Of a stretch of DNA of 64,000 nucleotides, positions 1-8,370 are shown piece by piece. Every line of letters starts with the position of its first letter. The first letter of the stretch is position 1. Below the pieces are notes generated by a model. The model saw nothing but the letters and a program-made list of their open reading frames with translations, was not told the origin of the DNA and did no database searches. This DNA is from Mycobacterium sp. MFM001 (GTDB taxonomy: Bacteria; Actinomycetota; Actinomycetes; Mycobacteriales; Mycobacteriaceae): assembly GCF_003402475.1 (NCBI RefSeq), contig NZ_BFAB01000004.1, forward strand, positions 62,001 through 126,000. The letters run 5' to 3'. The position numbers and the translations under genes are program-made.

Positions 1-91
1 TGCGGCGCAAGTGCTCGAGGATGCGGACCACCGAGTTGCTGACGCCGTTGACGTGCGGGAGGAAGGATTCCGCGACGATGGCTACGCGCAC
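1..91 (-). CDS. mgtA: GDP-mannose-dependent alpha-mannosyltransferase, 5' end only
   Basis: Only the first 30 codons are in the window; the gene runs off the left edge. From a GTG at 91 the translation reads [12 protein letters not shown], then a HVNGVSNSV stretch and ILEHLRR, the typical first strand and glycine-containing loop of GT-B (GT4) mannosyltransferases of the MgtA/PimB' family. In M. tuberculosis the homologue Rv0557 lies next to Rv0556 and menD, as here. The family transfers mannose from GDP-mannose to glycolipid acceptors on the cytoplasmic side of the membrane. A GAAGG sits just upstream of the GTG. The identification rests on a short piece plus synteny. Confidence 0.75.
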   Translation of the reverse strand, partial: MRVAIVAESFLPHVNGVSNSVVRILEHLRR

Positions 92-177
92 GCCTTCACG
101 GTGGCAGCGTCGGCTGTCGATAAGGTTGCCGACGGGCATACGGCGTGCGACCAATGCGCGAGCAGATAAGGAGAACC

Positions 178-795
178 ATGCGGTCCTGGCTGGCGGCGTT
201 AACGATCGCGGTGGGTTACATCACACTAGGCACCGCGACGGCGCATGCCGACGTGCCGCGCAGCAGCGGCGGCAATGGCGTGGTCGTCGGCTCGGCGAAC
301 GCCCCGGTGCAACTGGAGATCTTCATCGAACCGCAATGCCCGCACGTCGCCGAGTTGGAGGCGGCCGACGGCGACGCCATCGCGCGCGACATCGCCGATG
401 GCCGGCTGGCGGTGACATATCGCCCGCTGACGTTTCTGGGCGACCGCAAGCACAACGACGTGTCCGCCCGCATCAGCAATGCGCTGTTCCTCGCGGCCGA
501 CCCGTCGACCCCGTCGGCGGCGTATCAGGCTTTCGTGCAAGACCTCTACCGCAATCAAACCGGGCCCGACAACGCCGCCATCGCGTCGATGGCTCGCGAA
601 AGCGGGATACCCGGCGCGGTGGCCGATCGGATCGCGGCCGGCGACTACGCCGTCGACACCGCCGCAATGAACGACGCCAACCGGGCCCGCCTCAAAGAGG
701 AAAACCCGGAAAACCCCGGCACCCCGACGGTGTACGACCTCAACACGAAAACCGTTGTAGACACTCAGGACTCGGACTGGCTCGCCAAGCTGTGA
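178..795 (+). CDS. Secreted DsbA/thioredoxin-fold protein with a single active-site cysteine
   Basis: The 205-residue product starts at ATG 178, chosen because AAGGAG lies 4-5 bases upstream. Residues 1-24 form a signal peptide ending AHA before DVPRSS. The mature part has the DsbA-like order: a [12 protein letters not shown] strand-loop, a helical insertion, and a late GTPTVYDL strand with the cis-Pro TPT. Where a dithiol oxidase has CxxC, this protein has Cys54-Pro-His-Val, so the second cysteine is missing. It may act as a monothiol enzyme or a non-redox partner in the cell wall. It runs toward the DUF3592 gene, and the two 3' ends overlap by 31 nt. No equivalent sits here in M. tuberculosis. 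Fold call good, function unknown. Confidence 0.8.
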   Translation: MRSWLAALTIAVGYITLGTATAHADVPRSSGGNGVVVGSANAPVQLEIFIEPQCPHVAELEAADGDAIARDIADGRLAVTYRPLTFLGDRKHNDVSARISNALFLAADPSTPSAAYQAFVQDLYRNQTGPDNAAIASMARESGIPGAVADRIAAGDYAVDTAAMNDANRARLKEENPENPGTPTVYDLNTKTVVDTQDSDWLAKL

Positions 796-1280
796 CGGCC
801 CACGCGCTTTTCCAGTAGCGCCAGACCAGCCAGCGCCGCGGCGGCGACCAACCAGCCGACCACCATGATCGAACCCGCCGGGATAATCGCCAGCCGGGCG
901 GTGCGGTGCTGCACGCGAACCAGGTTGGGATTCTTCTTGTCGTATTCGACGTAAATCCGCATCCCCGTGGCCAATTCGGACGGATACAGCACACCGAGCT
1001 CCGGGCGGTAGGTGACCCGGTCGGGTGTGACGAACTCGATCGTCGAGCGCCGCGGCCCAGCGCTGAGCACCTCGGCCTGCGCAACTCCCATGTTGTTTTC
1101 GATCGACAAGTCGTTGCGCCAGGCACCGGCCACCAACAGCACCGACTGCAACGTGACCAGACCGGCCGCGATCAGCACCCCGATCCGCGTCCAGCGCAGG
1201 ATCCGTCGCGCCGGGGTGTCGGGAAGATCGTCGGCGCGGCCGTGAATCAGGATGCGCGCCAACAGTTTCAGACGGTTCAC
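765..1280 (-). CDS. DUF3592-type membrane protein (Rv0556-like)
   Basis: The 171-residue protein starts at GTG 1280, which overlaps the menD stop codon in a GTGA arrangement, so it is probably co-translated with menD. Two hydrophobic segments flank a soluble middle: one near residues 27-48 and one near 133-155. The middle contains [20 protein letters not shown] and [13 protein letters not shown], the pattern of DUF3592 domains (extracytoplasmic beta domain between two helices). Length and position match M. tuberculosis Rv0556. No enzymatic motif is visible. A link to the menaquinone pathway is suggested only by its place behind menD. Confidence 0.85.
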   Translation of the reverse strand: MNRLKLLARILIHGRADDLPDTPARRILRWTRIGVLIAAGLVTLQSVLLVAGAWRNDLSIENNMGVAQAEVLSAGPRRSTIEFVTPDRVTYRPELGVLYPSELATGMRIYVEYDKKNPNLVRVQHRTARLAIIPAGSIMVVGWLVAAAALAGLALLEKRVGRHSLASQSES

Positions 1281-2896
1281 AGCGCGGCCTTGATGGCGGC
1301 GTGCAGCTGACGCAGCGAAGACCGGTCGGCCTTGACTTCCAGCACTCGCATGCCGGCACCGGGTTCCTGCAAGGCGGCGCCGAGCTCGTCGACCTCGATT
1401 TGGCGGCTCTCCACGTGGTAGGCACGGCACAGCGCGCCGACGTCGACGTCGTGCGGAGTGCCGAACACCCGCGACGACACGTCGGAGAACCGCGGATCGC
1501 CCTGCTCGAGCAGCTCGAAGATGCCGCCGCCGTTGTCGTTGGACACCACGATGGTCAGGTCTCGCGGCACCGGCTCCGTCGGCCCGATCAGCAGCCCGGA
1601 ACTGTCGTGCACGAAGGTCAAGTCGCCGATCAGCGCGACAGTGCGGCCGTCGTGTGCCAGCGCGGCGCCGATCGCCGTCGACACCGTGCCGTCGATGCCC
1701 GCCACGCCGCGGTTGGAGCGCACCTTCACGTCATGCGCGTTCAGGCCGACCAGTGCCGCGTCGCGCACCGGGTTGGACGCCCCCAGCACCAGCTGGTCGC
1801 CGGGCCGCAGCGCGTCGGCGACGGCCGCGGCCACGTGCAGGCCGGTGGTCAAGGGGTGCACTGCAAGCTGCCCACGCACCGCGTCGACCGCCTGCCGATT
1901 CACCTGAGAGCAGCGGCGCAGCCAGGCCGGGCTGGGCTCGCCGGTGGTGACGGCGCGGGTGCCGGTGGCTTGCGAGTTGCCCGACACGTCGGGCCAGCGT
2001 GGGCCGGTGGTCAGCGCATAGACGGGCACCGACGGATCGGCCAGCAGCGCCGACACCGGCCGGTGCAGGGTGGGGCGGCCCAGCATGATCACCTGCTGCG
2101 GGTGCAGCAGCCTCAACGCCAACGGGTGCAGCGGGTTGGCCGGTGCCGGCGCGGTGGGCTCGGCGACGGTCGGCAACGCGGCCAGGTTGGGGTGCGTGCC
2201 GGCGCCGTGGCCCGCGATGACGACGGTGTCGCGGCTCAGGTCGATGTCCAGCGGCTGGTCGAAGCTGACCGGCGGCGTGTACGTCCACGGCTTGCCTCCG
2301 GGGCGGCCCGGCGGGGTGGGCGCGTTTTCCGGGTCCGGCACCAGCGGTTCTCGCAGCGGGATGTCGAACTGCACCGGCCCGGCGTTGGCGGTGCGGGCAC
2401 CGGTTGCTGCCACCAGCACCCGGCAGGTGGCCGATCGCCACGTCGCATTCAGGGCGTCCATCCGCTCGGGCGCGTCCTCGGCCAGGCCCAGGCTGATCGC
2501 GGCGCGCACCTGGGTGCCGAAGTAGCCCAGCTGTTCCATGGTCTGGTTGGCGCCGGTGCCCAGTAGCTCGTAAGGCCGGTTGGCGCTCAGCACGATCAGC
2601 GGCACCCGCGCGTAGTTGGCCTCCACCACCGCCGGGCCGAGGTTGGCCACCGCGGTGCCCGACGTCATCGCCACGCACACCGGCGCCCCGGCGCCGACGG
2701 CCAGTCCGATGGCCAGGTATCCGGCGGTGCGTTCGTCGATGCGCACATGCAGGCGCAGCCGCCCGGCCCGGTCGGCGTCCTGCATCGCGAAGGCGAGCGG
2801 CGCGTTGCGCGAGCCCGGGCACAGCACCACGTCGCGGACCCCGCCGCGGATCAGTTCGTCGACGACGACGCGGGCCTGTGCCGTCGAAGGATTCAC
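1277..2896 (-). CDS. menD: 2-succinyl-5-enolpyruvyl-6-hydroxy-3-cyclohexene-1-carboxylate synthase
   Basis: This 539-residue thiamine-diphosphate enzyme joins isochorismate and 2-oxoglutarate with loss of CO2, the first committed step of menaquinone synthesis in the cytoplasm. The N-terminus ([15 protein letters not shown]) is typical of MenD, as is the [17 protein letters not shown] segment with the ThDP-contacting region. The C-terminal domain carries [15 protein letters not shown] and [11 protein letters not shown], the ThDP/metal-binding motif. Start is GTG 2896 ([10 protein letters not shown]). The downstream DUF3592 gene overlaps it by 4 nt, and bpoC lies upstream across a 23-nt gap on the same strand, so a bpoC-menD-DUF3592 unit is likely. 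Length agrees with other mycobacterial MenD. Confidence 0.97.
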   Translation of the reverse strand: MNPSTAQARVVVDELIRGGVRDVVLCPGSRNAPLAFAMQDADRAGRLRLHVRIDERTAGYLAIGLAVGAGAPVCVAMTSGTAVANLGPAVVEANYARVPLIVLSANRPYELLGTGANQTMEQLGYFGTQVRAAISLGLAEDAPERMDALNATWRSATCRVLVAATGARTANAGPVQFDIPLREPLVPDPENAPTPPGRPGGKPWTYTPPVSFDQPLDIDLSRDTVVIAGHGAGTHPNLAALPTVAEPTAPAPANPLHPLALRLLHPQQVIMLGRPTLHRPVSALLADPSVPVYALTTGPRWPDVSGNSQATGTRAVTTGEPSPAWLRRCSQVNRQAVDAVRGQLAVHPLTTGLHVAAAVADALRPGDQLVLGASNPVRDAALVGLNAHDVKVRSNRGVAGIDGTVSTAIGAALAHDGRTVALIGDLTFVHDSSGLLIGPTEPVPRDLTIVVSNDNGGGIFELLEQGDPRFSDVSSRVFGTPHDVDVGALCRAYHVESRQIEVDELGAALQEPGAGMRVLEVKADRSSLRQLHAAIKAAL

Positions 2897-2919
2897 CAGT
2901 TCAGCTTAGTTGCGTGGCC

Positions 2920-3708
2920 TCAGGCCGCCATGCCGGCGAAGAACTGCAGGATCGCGGCGTTCACCGCGTCCGGCCGCTCGAGGAAACCGAGATGCCCGGC
3001 GTCGGCGATCTGCAGGTAGCGGCCGTTGGGTATGGCGTCGGCGACCTCACGGCTCAGATGCGGCGGGGTCACCAGGTCGTCGGCGAATCCGATCACCATC
3101 ACCGACGCGGTGATGGCCTGGTAAGCGGGCAGCCGGTTGTTTTGCGGCGAGACATCGAGCTGGCAGCGCAGCCCCGGTGTCATCTTGTTCGGCCACATGG
3201 TGAAGATGTCGATCCACTCGGCGACGGCGGCGTCGTCGTTCAGGGTCTTGGGTGAAAAGCTTTCCAGCAGACGGACTTTCGCGTCGTAGGCGGCGGGCAG
3301 GCGGGTTTCCGAAGCTGCTAGGTCGGCCTCGGCGGTGTGGAAGAACTGCCGGGCGCGGTCCAACCGGCCGCGAGTTGCCATCAGCACGGCTTTGCTGACC
3401 AGATGCGGGTGCGCGACCATGAGCTCTTGCGCGATGAACGCGCCCATCGACGCGGCGACGACGCGCGCGGGCGCGGCACCCCGCTCTTCGATCAGCGCTG
3501 CGGTGTCGGCGACCATGGTTTTCGTCGTGAAACCGGACGCGTTCTCGGTGGCGCCGATCCCGCGGTTGTCGAACGTGATGGTCCGGTATCCGGCCGCCAG
3601 GAAAGCGGGGACCTGGTGCAAATGCCACCCGCGTCCGGCACCACCGCTGCCGGAAATGAAAACGACGGGCTCACCGGTCCCGCGGTCGTCATAAGCAAGG
3701 TTGATCAC
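2920..3708 (-). CDS. bpoC: Alpha/beta hydrolase of the BpoC family
   Basis: The 262-residue alpha/beta hydrolase has the same length as M. tuberculosis BpoC (Rv0554). Visible elements are the oxyanion region VVFISGSGGAG, the nucleophile elbow AASMGAF, the acid region GFADDLV, and the catalytic histidine in DAGHLGF. BpoC is annotated as a non-heme bromoperoxidase, but the family are serine hydrolases. Its fixed place before menD resembles the menH position in other bacteria, so a MenH-like role has been proposed by context; that is inference. The GTG at 3708 has only a weak ribosome site. The 23-nt gap to menD suggests co-transcription. Confidence 0.9.
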   Translation of the reverse strand: MINLAYDDRGTGEPVVFISGSGGAGRGWHLHQVPAFLAAGYRTITFDNRGIGATENASGFTTKTMVADTAALIEERGAAPARVVAASMGAFIAQELMVAHPHLVSKAVLMATRGRLDRARQFFHTAEADLAASETRLPAAYDAKVRLLESFSPKTLNDDAAVAEWIDIFTMWPNKMTPGLRCQLDVSPQNNRLPAYQAITASVMVIGFADDLVTPPHLSREVADAIPNGRYLQIADAGHLGFLERPDAVNAAILQFFAGMAA

Positions 3709-3742
3709 CCGTGTGAACCTACGGGACGCGACGCGACGCGCC

Positions 3743-4447
3743 TCAGCCCGGGATGCGGTCCAGGATCCGCTTTGCGATCACGGTGGCTTCGTCGTTCAGG
3801 TTCATCCCGAGGACCTGGAGGTCGATGACGACGTTGGACTTGGCGGCCAGCACTCGCGCCAAGCCCAGATCCGGCTGGAGAATCGCAGTGTTGCGGACGG
3901 TGGTCATACCGCCGGATTCAGCCGGGTCACCGACTGTCCACGGCACGGAACGGCCGTCGGACCACATCCAGACGAGCTGCTTGCCCGCACATTGGCGCCA
4001 CTGTGCGGCCTCTTTCGACACGAAGTTCGTTGCGGCCGCTGCGTTGTCGAAAGCCGCCACTCCCTCGTCGACATCGGGCAGACCCTCCGGATCTGCCTGC
4101 CGCAGAATGTAAATCGCCGTGAAGCCGGTGCCGTTATACGTCGACGCCTCACCGCCGAACGCGGCGCTCGTGCACTCGACGGGTTCAACCTTGGCGTCGG
4201 CGCTGTCGTCCGGCTTGTTCCAGGTCTGCTGGGTGCCGATGTTCGGCGACTTCATGATGTCTTTGATTTCGTCGACGGTGGCCAACAGTTTGGGTAGATC
4301 CGCCGCGGTCACTGCGGGTTTGGCCGGCGTTGTCCCGGGGCCCCGCCCGCCGGAGGGCACGGCCGTTCCGCCGACGGTGGACACGCAGCCGGCGACACTC
4401 AGGCTCACTGCCCAGACGCCGACCGCTTTGATACCGAGTCGCAGCAC
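3743..4447 (-). CDS. Lipoprotein with PknH-like extracellular sensor domain
   Basis: The 234-residue product starts at GTG 4447 and has a short signal sequence ending in the lipobox VAGC (Cys21), so it should be lipid-anchored on the outer face of the membrane. After a Gly/Pro/Thr linker the mature part, from about residue 48, matches the mycobacterial PknH-like extracellular domain family. Its marks are a DIMKSPNIG start, Cys pairs (VECTSAAFGG and WRQCAGK), a FTAIYILRQADPEG strand and a VVIDLQVLGMNLNDEA end. Related lipoproteins include LppH and LprH. It lies 4 nt from the downstream end of the DJ-1 gene on the same strand and belongs to a block inserted between bpoC and menC. The ligand is unknown. 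Confidence 0.85.
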   Translation of the reverse strand: MLRLGIKAVGVWAVSLSVAGCVSTVGGTAVPSGGRGPGTTPAKPAVTAADLPKLLATVDEIKDIMKSPNIGTQQTWNKPDDSADAKVEPVECTSAAFGGEASTYNGTGFTAIYILRQADPEGLPDVDEGVAAFDNAAAATNFVSKEAAQWRQCAGKQLVWMWSDGRSVPWTVGDPAESGGMTTVRNTAILQPDLGLARVLAAKSNVVIDLQVLGMNLNDEATVIAKRILDRIPG

Positions 4448-4451
4448 GCTG

Positions 4452-5186
4452 TCAGCTTACGGAGCGGGCGAACCTTTCGCGTCGGGAACGCACGGTACGC
4501 AGCGTTTGCTCCCACGCCAGCAACGTCGCGGCCTTGAGCTGAGCCGGTTTCACCACGTCGCGGGCCATCAGCGCGGTCGCGGCCGCCTTCGTCGTCGCCG
4601 ACGCCTTCGACATGTGGCCGGAGTCGAACGGGGGCTGGGGGTCGTACTCCATGCCCAGTTGGATCGCTTTGGCGCGGTTTTCGCCGCCGATCTGACCGGC
4701 CAGCCACAATCCCAGATCGATGCCCGCGGACACTCCGGCGCAGGTGACGATGTCGCCAGCTTGGACGATGCGCTCGTCGCCAACAGGGTTGGCGCCCAAC
4801 GTCTTCAGGACGCTGAGCGCCAACCAGTGCGACGTGGCGCGCTTGCCGTCCAGCAGCCCGGCGGCGGCTAGGATCACCGAACCGGAGCACACTGACGTCG
4901 TCCACGTCGCCGTCTCGTGGGCCCGGCGCACCCAGTCCAGCAGCTTCTCGTCGCGGGCGTGTTCGATGGACGTCATTCCGCCCGGCACCAAAATCAGGTC
5001 AGGAGAAGGCGTTTCGTCGAAAGAGTGGGTTGCGCCGACGACGAGCACACCGGAGTCGGCGGTGATCGGGCCCGGCTGGTGCCAGACGAAGCGGACTTCG
5101 GCTTTCGGCAGCCAGCGCAACACCTCGTAGGGCCCGATGAAATCCAGTGCGGTGAAGCCGGGATACAAGACGATGGCGATCTGCAT
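4452..5186 (-). CDS. DJ-1/PfpI family protein (isonitrile hydratase-like)
   Basis: The 244-residue protein starts at ATG 5186 with a strong AGGAGAACCC upstream. The DJ-1/PfpI fold is clear: IVLYPGFTALDFIGPYEVL at the N-terminus with an acid residue, LILVPGG in the middle, and the nucleophile elbow SVCSGSVILAAAGLLDG with Cys100, followed by His120-Trp. This arrangement is typical of the subgroup containing Pseudomonas isonitrile hydratase InhA and of the N-terminal domains of GlxA regulators. The C-terminal 50 residues form a helical tail rich in Ala and Arg. The gene lies 10 nt behind the GlxA-like regulator on the same strand, so the two are probably co-expressed. The substrate is unknown. 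Confidence 0.88.
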   Translation of the reverse strand: MQIAIVLYPGFTALDFIGPYEVLRWLPKAEVRFVWHQPGPITADSGVLVVGATHSFDETPSPDLILVPGGMTSIEHARDEKLLDWVRRAHETATWTTSVCSGSVILAAAGLLDGKRATSHWLALSVLKTLGANPVGDERIVQAGDIVTCAGVSAGIDLGLWLAGQIGGENRAKAIQLGMEYDPQPPFDSGHMSKASATTKAAATALMARDVVKPAQLKAATLLAWEQTLRTVRSRRERFARSVS

Positions 5187-5196
5187 GGGTTCTCCT

Positions 5197-6159
5197 TTAG
5201 GCGAAGGTCTTGCGGTATTGGTCGGGAGAGATGCCGATCCTTCGAACGAAGTTGCGCCGCATGGTTTCCGACGTGCCGAAGCCGCAGCGGGCGGCGATCG
5301 CCACCACCGTGTCGTCGGTCTCTTCGAGTTGACGGCGCGCGGCGTCGATGCGAATGCGTTCGACGTAGGCGCCGGGTGGCTCGCCGACTTCGTCGGTGAA
5401 GACCCGGGTGAAATGCCGCGGGCTCATCCCGGCGCGGCGGGCCATGTCGGTGATGCTGTGTGCTTGGCCGGGTTCGGATTCGATGACGTGCTGCACGTCG
5501 CGGATCGGTTCGCGTTTGGCGCGAGGCATCCACACCGGGGCCGCGAACTGGGTCTGGCCGCCGGGGCGGCGCAGGTACAGCACCAGCCAGCGGGCCACCG
5601 TCTGCGCGACGTCGGTGCCGTGGTCGTCTTCGACCAACGACAGCGCGAGGTCGATGCCGGCGGTGACGCCCGCGGCGGTCCACACCTTGTCGGAGCTGCG
5701 CAGGAAGATCGGCTCAGGATCGACTGTGACGTTTGGGAATTCGCTTGCCAGTTGGTCGGCCGACCCCCAGTGCGTGGTCGCTATGCAGCCATCCAACAGC
5801 CCGGCTTGCGCGGCCAGGAATGCGCCGGTACACACGCTGGCCATCCGCCGACTCTGCGTTGCGACGGCTCGGATCCAATCGACGACCTGGGTGTCGGCGC
5901 GGGCGGCATGTACGCCCCTACCACCGGGCAGCACGACGGTGTCGACCGGTTGGCCGGGGTCCGGCAGTTCGGCGGTCGCCAGCGTCAGTCCGGAACTTGT
6001 CGTCGCGGGTTGACCATCGACCGACACGACCACCGACTCATAGCCGTCGCTGCCTTTGGCCGCCAGGACCCACGTCGCCGTCGCGAACACCTCCAGTGGC
6101 CCCACCAGGTCCAGCGTCTGCATCCCGGAGAAGCTGAAAAACATCACAGTGCGGGTCAT
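5197..6159 (-). CDS. GlxA-family transcriptional regulator (DJ-1/PfpI plus AraC HTH)
   Basis: The 320-residue protein has an N-terminal DJ-1/PfpI domain (residues 1-200: GMQTLDLVGPLEVF, VVLPGGRGVHAA, SVCTGAFLAAQAGLLDG) and a C-terminal AraC/XylS double helix-turn-helix (about 215-318). The HTH part includes MARRAGMSPRHFTRVFTDE and the closing GFGTSETMRRNFVRRIGISP-type second helix pair. Such regulators usually sense a small amide or amine ligand through the degenerate enzyme domain and activate a neighbouring operon. The next gene downstream encodes a free-standing PfpI enzyme, so the regulator probably controls its own cassette. Start at ATG 6159. The ligand cannot be inferred. Confidence 0.92.
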   Translation of the reverse strand: MTRTVMFFSFSGMQTLDLVGPLEVFATATWVLAAKGSDGYESVVVSVDGQPATTSSGLTLATAELPDPGQPVDTVVLPGGRGVHAARADTQVVDWIRAVATQSRRMASVCTGAFLAAQAGLLDGCIATTHWGSADQLASEFPNVTVDPEPIFLRSSDKVWTAAGVTAGIDLALSLVEDDHGTDVAQTVARWLVLYLRRPGGQTQFAAPVWMPRAKREPIRDVQHVIESEPGQAHSITDMARRAGMSPRHFTRVFTDEVGEPPGAYVERIRIDAARRQLEETDDTVVAIAARCGFGTSETMRRNFVRRIGISPDQYRKTFA

Positions 6160-6227
6160 AGCTGTCAGTCTCGGGCACCGAGGCGATGGCGTCTACGACA
6201 CGTACCCCATAGATTAGGACATGCCTG

Positions 6228-7373
6228 CTAGAGCTTCTTGAGTCCTCGAACGATCTTGAGGAACGACCCGGTGGCGGCCAGGCCATTGCGCAGGCTGCGC
6301 TGCATCATGCTGAAGTTCGCCAGAACGACATACCGAACACCGTGGTCGCGCCATTCGGCGGCGCGATCGATGACCTGGTCGGGTGTGCCGACGAGACCCG
6401 CGTCGCGCAGAAGGTCCGGTCGTATCCCCTTGATGTACGACAGCGCCGTCTGCTCGTCCCAGTCCTGGGGCAGCAGATCCTGTGCGCCGGCGAACCCGAT
6501 ACCCAGCGGATGCTGCGCGCCGTGTTGGGCGAAGTACTCGTCGGATGCGTTGAGCGCACCCGCCTTGAGCACTTCGGATTCGAGCGCCTCATCCACCTCC
6601 GCCGTGCTCCGGCCGGTGATAACGATCAGCCACACGGCCGGAATGATCGACATCGGGTCACGGCCCGCGTCGGAGGCGGCTGTGCGCACGGCGTCCAGAC
6701 GCGTTGCGTAGTCCTGGGGAGTGTGCGGGAACCCGGGGAAATAGCCGTCGGCGTAACGGCCGGCGGCGCGCAGCATGCGGGGCCCGTGTGCGGCGACCCA
6801 GATCTCCGGCCACTTGCCGCGATAGGGCGGGAGGTCGAAGAGCGCATTGCGCAGCGGGAAGTACGGCGAATCCCGGTTGACCAGTTGGCCATTCGAGTCC
6901 CACAACGCCCGGATCGTCGCCATCGCCTCTTCGAACCGGGCGACCGGCTTGGACCAGTCCACGCCGTAGGGCTCGTTGCCTTCTCGTTCGCCGGTGCCGA
7001 TCCCCAGAATGGCCCGGCCGCGGGTGAGCAGATGCACGGTGGCGGCGGCCTGGGCGGTGACCGCCGGATTGCGCCGCCCGGTGTCCGTCACGCCGACGCC
7101 CAGGCGCATGCGGCCGATGCGATTGCGGGCGGCGATATGCCCGAGCATGGTCCATGGTTCGAGGAACGCATCCGCTGACGGCATGATCTTGGCTACGCCG
7201 GCGTACTTCGGCTGCCACAGGCTCCGCGGGAACAGCGCGTTCAGATGGTCGGGCACCCAGAACGAGTCGACCCGGCTGGCCAGCGCGCCGAGGTAGCTGG
7301 CTCGGGTGAAGGTGTCTGCCGCCGGGCGAGCGGCAACGATCGGGTCCATGATGCCCACGCGAAATCCAGTCAT
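6228..7373 (-). CDS. LLM-class F420-type oxidoreductase, phthiodiolone ketoreductase-like (Rv2951c family)
   Basis: I prefer ATG 7373 (MTGFRVGIMDP), giving 381 residues; an ATG at 7388 would add five residues. The sequence is a luciferase-like monooxygenase barrel. DSFWVPDHLNALFPRS, RLGVGVTDTGRRNPAVTAQ, GIGTGEREGNEPYGV and WPEIWVAAHGPRML are family signatures, and the C-terminus ends VRGLKKL. From memory these closely match M. tuberculosis Rv2951c, the F420-dependent ketoreductase that reduces phthiodiolone dimycocerosates, which is 381 residues long. No PDIM or PGL genes are nearby, so this copy probably reduces another ketone or is a paralogue. It faces the same way as menC but is separated from it by 46 nt. 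Confidence 0.87.
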   Translation of the reverse strand: MTGFRVGIMDPIVAARPAADTFTRASYLGALASRVDSFWVPDHLNALFPRSLWQPKYAGVAKIMPSADAFLEPWTMLGHIAARNRIGRMRLGVGVTDTGRRNPAVTAQAAATVHLLTRGRAILGIGTGEREGNEPYGVDWSKPVARFEEAMATIRALWDSNGQLVNRDSPYFPLRNALFDLPPYRGKWPEIWVAAHGPRMLRAAGRYADGYFPGFPHTPQDYATRLDAVRTAASDAGRDPMSIIPAVWLIVITGRSTAEVDEALESEVLKAGALNASDEYFAQHGAQHPLGIGFAGAQDLLPQDWDEQTALSYIKGIRPDLLRDAGLVGTPDQVIDRAAEWRDHGVRYVVLANFSMMQRSLRNGLAATGSFLKIVRGLKKL

Positions 7374-7419
7374 GGATCTCAGCGTCATGCCGCGGTACGC
7401 GGCGGCCTAGAGTAGCCGG

Positions 7420-8370
7420 CTACCCCAAATGCCGGTAGCAGGCCTTGACCCGGTCGATCCACCACTGCCGTCGCTCGGGCGGCGCAGCCAGCGCTTGCAG
7501 CCGCGCGGGGTCTGGTTTCCGTGGCGCGACCGGGAGATAGCCGTCGTGCGGCGTTGTCGGGTCGGCGACATCCTCGACAAACAGCCCACCGGTGCCCAAC
7601 CCGCAGGCATGTTTCAGCTCGGGCAGTGCCGCCGCCGCGGTGAGTCCGGCCCCGATCCCGACCGCCGAATCCAGCGCGCTGGAGATCACCACCGGGATGT
7701 CGATCTGCTCCGCGATTTCCAGCAATGACGAAATACCGCCCAGTGGAGCAACTTTCAGGACGGCGATGTCGGCGGCTTTCTTGCGGACAACGTTCAACGG
7801 GTCGCTCGCCTTGCGGATGCTTTCGTCGGCGGCGACCGGCACCTCGACGCGGCGCCTGAGTTCGGCGAGCTCTTCGACTGTCTTGCAAGGCTGCTCGATG
7901 TACTCCAACGGCCCGAGCGCTCGCGCGGCCTCGACGGCCTGCGTCACCGTCCAGCCGCCGTTCGCGTCGGCACGCACCGTCGGAACCAGCGCACGCACCG
8001 CCTCGACGCGGGCGACGTCGTCGTCGAGCGATTGCCCGGGCTCGGCTACTTTGACTTTGGCGGCGCGGGCGCCGGGGAATCGCTGGAGCACATCGGGCAC
8101 CTGCGCGGCGGGCACGGCGGGCACAGTGGCGTTGATGGGAATGCGGTCACGCCGTGCGGATGGTGGTGTGCGGTAGGCGGATTCGAGTCCGGACGCCAGC
8201 CAGTGCGCGGCCTCGGCGTCGTCGTATTCCAGGAAGGCGCCGAATTCGCCCCAGCCGGCCGGGCCGTCGATCAGCGCCAACTCGCGGGTGGTGATGCCGC
8301 GGAAGCGAACCCGCATCGGCAACGCGACGACATGCAGCCGGTCCAGGATGTCGTCGAGCGGCGGCGTCAC
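7420..8370 (-). CDS. menC: o-Succinylbenzoate synthase
   Basis: This 316-residue enolase-superfamily enzyme dehydrates SHCHC to o-succinylbenzoate in menaquinone synthesis. The start is GTG 8370, overlapping the amidohydrolase stop by 4 nt (GTGA). N-terminal capping domain to about residue 90, then the barrel. The KxK motif is AAKVKVAEP, and the metal ligands fall in VRADANGGW, YIEQPC and VAADES. The second catalytic lysine is in AVLKVAPLGG, and VVISSALDSAVGIGAG closes the barrel. Length is slightly below the M. tuberculosis enzyme (326). Together with menD, menB, menE and menA it completes most of the pathway in this window. Confidence 0.95.
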   Translation of the reverse strand: MTPPLDDILDRLHVVALPMRVRFRGITTRELALIDGPAGWGEFGAFLEYDDAEAAHWLASGLESAYRTPPSARRDRIPINATVPAVPAAQVPDVLQRFPGARAAKVKVAEPGQSLDDDVARVEAVRALVPTVRADANGGWTVTQAVEAARALGPLEYIEQPCKTVEELAELRRRVEVPVAADESIRKASDPLNVVRKKAADIAVLKVAPLGGISSLLEIAEQIDIPVVISSALDSAVGIGAGLTAAAALPELKHACGLGTGGLFVEDVADPTTPHDGYLPVAPRKPDPARLQALAAPPERRQWWIDRVKACYRHLG

